A stretch of 11,383 bases of DNA, from contig JAQUNB010000014.1 of NCBI GenBank assembly GCA_028717825.1, positions 1 to 11,383 of the forward strand. The letters are read 5' to 3'. The DNA comes from Candidatus Omnitrophota bacterium (GTDB taxonomy: Bacteria > Omnitrophota > Gorgyraeia > Tantalellales > Tantalellaceae). The translations under genes were made by a program, and so were the position numbers. The notes below the pieces were generated by a model that worked only from the letters and a program-made list of their open reading frames with translations, was not told the origin of the DNA and ran no database searches. Shown piece after piece: positions 7,093 to 11,383 of the stretch; position 1 is the first letter of the stretch, and the number at the start of each line of letters is the position of its first letter.

Positions 7093-7133
7093 GGTCAGGT
7101 CTCTCGAAGTTGACAACTTTGTGAGACCTGACC
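7093..7133 (-). repeat. REP/RAYT-like palindrome
   Basis: Two perfect 11-base arms, GGTCAGGTCTC (7093-7103) and GAGACCTGACC (7123-7133), enclose a smaller hairpin AAGTT-GAC-AACTT (7107-7119), separated by three-base internal loops. The 41 bases therefore fold into one long stem on either strand. It lies 12 bases past the stop of the giant gene. No T-run follows on either side, so it is not a standard terminator. Imperfect palindromes of this type with GGTCAGGTCT arms occur in many genomes as repeats spread by RAYT (Y1 transposase-like) enzymes. No such transposase is in the window. Confidence 0.75.
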
Positions 7134-7145
7134 CTGCTCAACACG

Positions 7146-10100
7146 TTACGCATCTTTGAGCGCTTTATGGGCCAATTCGAAAATCTCTACCTGTTCCTCA
7201 GTATTTATCGGCATCATTGGGATAAGATCGATTAGCTTCTTTAGCGCCCTTATGCGCGTCATGATATCGCCTGCGGCAAGATTTAATATATCTTGAGCTC
7301 CGAAAGAGCCGCCTTTGACACCAAGAGCGTTAAGTAAGTTTTCGTATTCTGTTGCGGCCGGGTCAATAAATTCTTTCACAAATCTATCATCAACTTGTTC
7401 GCCGGTTTCTTCCTTGAATTTTTTGTATCTGGCGACATGTAATAGCTGTACTCCCACGATAGTGGCGCGAACGAGCCCCACCGGATCATTCTGCAGGCCT
7501 ATCGGGACGACCTGAGTTTCATCCGGAGGCAAATAGCCGAGGTTCGTAGTTAAAAGACGATGTATATCCTTTTTCGCCTGCACAGGGTCACTGCTTATCT
7601 CAAAATCCCGAGCCTTCAATAATGTGAACAAACTAACGGTATTTTCCGTCGTGCTTTTAAAGCCCTTTTTCAATGGTTTTTGTTTTATGCGGTATTTTTC
7701 ATGAAGATCATTTTGTTCCAGCTGTGTCAGTTTTCTTGTGCCGCTCATATAATATAGTTCCACATACCCGTTCTCGGCTTCCTGAAATGTATTAAGAAAA
7801 GCTCTCATATTTTCAATATTCTCCTTGTCGGCAGTCTCTATCTTTTCAACCGGGACCCTCAGCAAAACAGGTTCTACCGTATCGTTTAAAAGCGTTACCA
7901 TAAGGTCCGTGTTTTTTTCTATAAATTCACTATACGCCTTAACGTTCGGAGTTTTTGGGAGCTCTTTCTTCAGGACCGGCTCAGGTTGTATCCGTGACTG
8001 TTCCTCTTTACCCCTTAGTTCCTGCTGTAGCAAGTCTTTGACTTTTTTGACGCGTAGTTTCCAGCCTAAAATTTGACTAGGCATATACACTCTGTCATAT
8101 TCAGATAAAACATCAAGTTCTTCTATCTCAAACCCGAATTGTGAAAAAAGTTCTTTTATTCTATCACTCTCCGCTAGAACAGACTTACCGTCCGTAAGAT
8201 TTTTTGCCATCAATAGATCGCCAGCTATTTGTTCCTCCCATGCCAATACCATTTCCTTCATTTTTTGCGAAGAATATTGCCACCATTTACCATCGCCATT
8301 TCCCCACGCTAAAACTTCATTAATATGCTCTAAAAAGGTCTCTGCGATATAATTATCCTTTTCCCCGCAAACCACTCCTTTCCATATGTTTATATCTTCC
8401 AAGATTTCCGGATCCTTTGTATTGATATAATCTACTAACATACTGAGTAATCTTCGTTGTAAAATGTTCTCGATTACTTTATTATACACTTGGTGATATT
8501 CAACATATTTTGAATTCGGGTGGTGCAAAACAAAAAAACCTTCTCCACCTTCCTTCAATATCCGGTTTATTTCCCGCAAAGATCCTCCGGCATTAGAATA
8601 TTCGAGAAAGTGACAACCCGCTACTATATCAAATGAGTTACTTCTAAATCCGGTATTTTCGGCTCTGCGCCGGTAAAATTTTATACCTTTTTGTTTAATT
8701 CTAATATCAGCCGGGTCTATAGCTGTAATATCTACATTCGCTCTTTTGTGTTTTGCAATTTCTTTCACTGTGTCTGCAACTAAAAAGTTTCCCGAACCAA
8801 CATCTAAGACCCTAAGTTTTCTTTGTTGCCACATATATGGATCAAAAGCATTAGAAAAGAAATCAAATATGTTTTTATCAGGAAAATCCATAGTGGACCT
8901 TCCCCCTTCTTTCCAGAATTCTGTCCATGTATTGTAGAGCAAACTGTCAAGACCATCTTCTACTCCAACAAAATGTAAATTATTCATAAGCCACATGGAT
9001 GCTTCCATTCCCCTAAGACCACAAGCCGTTGGGTTGGAAACCTGCAAAGCATCAGCCGAACAATAATCGCCCACACAACAGCCAAAAACTCTTTCAACTA
9101 ACGAATGATCATTACCCCCCGGCTTTCCGTTATCACCCGCGGTAACGATCTCTTCCTCGCTAATGCCGAATTCCGAAGTTAAGATCTTTATGGCATTTAG
9201 TTTTGTCGCCCCTTTGGAAAATATATTTATTGACCCTTCAGTGGCGCATACTTCAAGGTCGAATCCTTTTTTCTCGAGAGCGTCCCTCATTTGTTCCGCG
9301 ACTTCATACAGCCTCTCGGTTCCTCTATATTTCGCTATTACCTGCATTGATACCCCGCAACTTTTGGCCTGAGGATAGCATTCGAGTTCCGGCGCAAGTC
9401 TTTGTATTTCGCCCCTTAACACTTGACGCACTCCGTCATCCATATTTTCAATTTCCAGATCAAAATCGATCCTTTCGGGATCGCCTTCGACAAAACCATT
9501 TGAGCCGACAGCCCCGTCTTCGCCAAAACACAACAAATATCCCAACTTGCTTTTATCCGAAAGTTTTGACCTTATCTTTTCGGCAACCTCGTCAACATCA
9601 GGGAATCCTTTTTGTTTTTCTTCAGGAGGAAGTTTTTGGGCCCGCCCCGAGATCAAAGTTACAAACACGCCCCGATTAATGAGCTCCACTATTTTATCTA
9701 TTACTTCATCAGGCACTTCTCTCGAACGCGCCCCCGTTAATGTCCAATCGATATCAAACACTATCGCCCTAAAATTGCCGGCAAGCAGTCTATCCAGTTT
9801 TGCCAGTTCCGCTTCTTTTACTGCGTTATAAGCAGGCTGGGCAGTTTTTTCTGGTACCCCAATTTCTGTCGTCACTGTTGTTATAGCCCCGTCTGCATCG
9901 GTTCCCCCCGTAACGCCCGCGGGATTCACTTCATCAAATTGCATCGTCAGAGTTTTATTAAATGAAGAGGTTTGTTCTAAATCATTGGCCGAATTTATGT
10001 CTTTTATTTTTTTGACATGCAGTTTCCAGCCCATAAGATAGTCTTCTATGTTTTCCCGAGCAGCTGGATTCTTTAGGAGTTTTTTCGGATCTATCTCGAA

Positions 10101-11383
10101 GCGATCCATTAAATCTTCGCCGCTCTCCTCCCTATCGTTAGGATCAAGGTTAAAGCTGAGCGATAAGTCAACCCCTTCTACCTCAAAACCATATCGTGAG
10201 AACATTTCGACTATTTGTTCTTCGCTTTCAAAGATGTTGCCGCTATCTAAAAGATATCGTATTTGAGACAAGTCAACTTTTAGATTTTCTTTTGCTTCAA
10301 GGATTCTTTGCTTAATTGACACCCCGGGCAAGTCATCATCTTTTATCCCCATTTTTATCAGTTTTATAAGTTCATCGACATATACAAACAGTTCTTGCTC
10401 TGTTTTTTCCGTAAAACTTTCCTTCAGTTCTATTATTTTCTCAAGGGTCTTGGGGTCTTTTGTCCCAACATACTCAGATAACATGTCGAGTATGTTAAGT
10501 CGTAAAAATTTTTCTAAAGCACGGGCATGCGCTCGCTGATAATTGATATATCTTGAATTCGTATGATGCAGGACAAAAAAACCTTCCCCTCCATTTTTCA
10601 ATACGCGATTCATCTCACGCAGGGCCTCTTCCCTTTTTGTATACTCGAGAAAATGACACCCGGTTAAGACATCAAATGAATTACTTCTAAACCCGGTGTT
10701 TTTTGCTCGACGCCTGTGGAATTTTACTCCTTCTTTTTCAACTTTAATGTCTGCCGGATCTATCGCCGTTATATCAAAATTTAAACCTTCCCTTTCTTTC
10801 ATCTGTTTAAGTATTTCCGGAACAAAAAGATTCCCCGCCCCTATATCCAGGATCTTTACTTCTTCCCCTTGCATCCCTATGGGGTATAATGACCGAACGA
10901 AGAAATCTATCATTTCGTCCTCTATTTTTAACATTGTGGAGAACTCACCTCTATCCCAAAACCTTGTCCATGACTTACAATCAGGATCGTCGAGCCCATC
11001 TTCCACTCCAACAAAATGGAGATTATCCATGAGCCACATGGATGCTTCGACGCCTTTAAAGCCAAGAGCTCTCAGGGTTGAAACCTGCAGGGCGCTGGGA
11101 GACGAATAGTTTCCGACACAGCAGCCAAAAACCCTTTCAAGCATAACATGATCATTTCCCCCCGGTTTTCCGTTGTCGCCAACGGTAACGATCTCATTTT
11201 CGGCAACACCGAATTCCGAGGCCAAAATATTCATGGCAATACGTTTCGTTGCTCCTTTAGAAAATATGTTTATTGTGTTTTCCGTAGCACATACCTCTAA
11301 ATCTATATTTTTCCCCCTGAGAAAATCTCTCATTTTTTCAGCTGTCTCATATATCCGGTCGCTACCCTTATATTGAGGTTTAA
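7146..11383 (-). CDS. Giant protein with tandem HAD-phosphatase/SAM-methyltransferase modules (5' end missing)
   Basis: The frame runs from TAA at 7148 past the ATG at 11333 to the window edge, so at least 1411 residues are present and the start lies outside. Numbering below is from that internal Met. Residues 1-115 are the C-terminal part of a HAD domain (K30, GDNGKPGGND at 52-61). Residues 155-260 are a class I methyltransferase (DIGAGN 163-168, D192, GCHFLEY 225-231, GGEGFFVLHH). A Thr/Gly-rich linker covers 450-505. A whole second HAD domain follows: DIDWT 527-531, SGR 562-564, K711, GDNGKPGGND 733-742. The second methyltransferase covers 839-943, with DVGSGN 844-849 and D873. Residues 1125-1395 are an unassigned C-terminal region. 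The HAD signature resembles eukaryotic-type phosphomannomutase. No membrane segment is seen. Substrates are unknown; sugar or cell-surface modification is a guess. Confidence 0.85.
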   Translation of the reverse strand, partial: KPQYKGSDRIYETAEKMRDFLRGKNIDLEVCATENTINIFSKGATKRIAMNILASEFGVAENEIVTVGDNGKPGGNDHVMLERVFGCCVGNYSSPSALQVSTLRALGFKGVEASMWLMDNLHFVGVEDGLDDPDCKSWTRFWDRGEFSTMLKIEDEMIDFFVRSLYPIGMQGEEVKILDIGAGNLFVPEILKQMKEREGLNFDITAIDPADIKVEKEGVKFHRRRAKNTGFRSNSFDVLTGCHFLEYTKREEALREMNRVLKNGGEGFFVLHHTNSRYINYQRAHARALEKFLRLNILDMLSEYVGTKDPKTLEKIIELKESFTEKTEQELFVYVDELIKLIKMGIKDDDLPGVSIKQRILEAKENLKVDLSQIRYLLDSGNIFESEEQIVEMFSRYGFEVEGVDLSLSFNLDPNDREESGEDLMDRFEIDPKKLLKNPAARENIEDYLMGWKLHVKKIKDINSANDLEQTSSFNKTLTMQFDEVNPAGVTGGTDADGAITTVTTEIGVPEKTAQPAYNAVKEAELAKLDRLLAGNFRAIVFDIDWTLTGARSREVPDEVIDKIVELINRGVFVTLISGRAQKLPPEEKQKGFPDVDEVAEKIRSKLSDKSKLGYLLCFGEDGAVGSNGFVEGDPERIDFDLEIENMDDGVRQVLRGEIQRLAPELECYPQAKSCGVSMQVIAKYRGTERLYEVAEQMRDALEKKGFDLEVCATEGSINIFSKGATKLNAIKILTSEFGISEEEIVTAGDNGKPGGNDHSLVERVFGCCVGDYCSADALQVSNPTACGLRGMEASMWLMNNLHFVGVEDGLDSLLYNTWTEFWKEGGRSTMDFPDKNIFDFFSNAFDPYMWQQRKLRVLDVGSGNFLVADTVKEIAKHKRANVDITAIDPADIRIKQKGIKFYRRRAENTGFRSNSFDIVAGCHFLEYSNAGGSLREINRILKEGGEGFFVLHHPNSKYVEYHQVYNKVIENILQRRLLSMLVDYINTKDPEILEDINIWKGVVCGEKDNYIAETFLEHINEVLAWGNGDGKWWQYSSQKMKEMVLAWEEQIAGDLLMAKNLTDGKSVLAESDRIKELFSQFGFEIEELDVLSEYDRVYMPSQILGWKLRVKKVKDLLQQELRGKEEQSRIQPEPVLKKELPKTPNVKAYSEFIEKNTDLMVTLLNDTVEPVLLRVPVEKIETADKENIENMRAFLNTFQEAENGYVELYYMSGTRKLTQLEQNDLHEKYRIKQKPLKKGFKSTTENTVSLFTLLKARDFEISSDPVQAKKDIHRLLTTNLGYLPPDETQVVPIGLQNDPVGLVRATIVGVQLLHVARYKKFKEETGEQVDDRFVKEFIDPAATEYENLLNALGVKGGSFGAQDILNLAAGDIMTRIRALKKLIDLIPMMPINTEEQVEIFELAHKALKDA
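8034..9338 (-). repeat. Module copy 2 of the giant gene
   Basis: This is the partner of copy 1. The part aligning with the visible portion of copy 1 spans residues 666-1100 and ends with the same GWKLxVKKxKD motif. The segment before GWKL is about 26 residues shorter than in copy 1. The full module begins further upstream, near residue 510 (about base 9806), with the HAD aspartate motif. Confidence 0.85.
9999..11383 (-). repeat. Module copy 1 of the giant gene (5' part outside window)
   Basis: The stretch encoding the HAD C-terminal half and methyltransferase up to KKIKD matches copy 2 at a constant offset of 681 codons (2043 bases) over its first 290 residues. By hand I count 78 of 104 identical residues in the HAD part (11-114 against 692-795) and 52 of 74 in the methyltransferase core (189-262 against 870-943). 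DNA identity is also visible, for example a shared 17-mer at 11032 and 8989. Confidence 0.85.

Noticed and set aside
7035..7124. Short plus-strand frame of 29 codons behind a GGAGGAG
   Set aside because: The purine run is about 15 bases from the ATG, the frame runs into the palindrome, and the product has no recognisable feature.
7093..7133. The palindrome as a Rho-independent terminator of the giant gene
   Set aside because: No T-run follows the stem in the direction of transcription, and the arms fit a dispersed repeat better.
9203..9679. Plus-strand frame of 158 codons inside the giant gene
   Set aside because: It is antisense to conserved HAD coding sequence, and its composition is explained by the codons of the minus-strand gene.
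1..11383. CRISPR array, tRNA, rRNA or integrase
   Set aside because: I found no regularly spaced repeats, cloverleaf-type sequence, ribosomal RNA signature or recombinase motif by eye.

Overview
The window reads as chromosomal DNA from an uncultured bacterium, probably of the Omnitrophota or the wider PVC group. Three things point there. The fragment at the left edge begins MTQHPSLRA, which I recognise as the start of the 'small basic protein' family of PVC-type bacteria. A very long, internally duplicated protein of the kind Omnitrophota are known for fills the right third. Base composition is moderate, with many A/T runs between genes. The taxon is an inference, not a measurement. Every gene I can support lies on the minus strand, so transcription runs from right to left.

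Right third (about 7146-11383): the 3' part of one giant gene. The frame is still open at the window edge, so the start lies outside. The protein carries two tandem copies of a module. Each module joins a phosphomannomutase-like HAD phosphatase domain to a class I SAM-dependent methyltransferase. A C-terminal region of about 270 residues that I cannot name follows. The next 235 bases hold a near-perfect palindrome resembling a REP/RAYT element and a good sigma-70-type promoter facing the next gene.

Middle (4788-6910): a two-gene unit overlapping by ATGA. It encodes an archaeal-type AAA/STAND ATPase with a possible nuclease-like C-terminus, then a small YfcE/MJ0936-type metallophosphoesterase.

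Left half (1-4608): dgt-like dNTP triphosphohydrolase, a GAF + HD-GYP protein with altered catalytic residues, a small winged-helix protein and a membrane-anchored AsmA-like protein. The last three overlap or nearly abut. After a 202-base gap with a promoter candidate come a membrane-anchored SPOR-domain protein and the start of the small basic protein gene, read from a strong Shine-Dalgarno site.

Working together: the dgt-to-AsmA-like group combines nucleotide-pool hydrolysis, a cyclic-di-GMP-type sensor/hydrolase, a DNA-binding protein and an envelope protein. The SPOR gene adds peptidoglycan binding. The ATPase/phosphoesterase pair looks like a separate unit that could have moved as a block. 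I see no tRNA, rRNA, CRISPR array, integrase or transposase gene.
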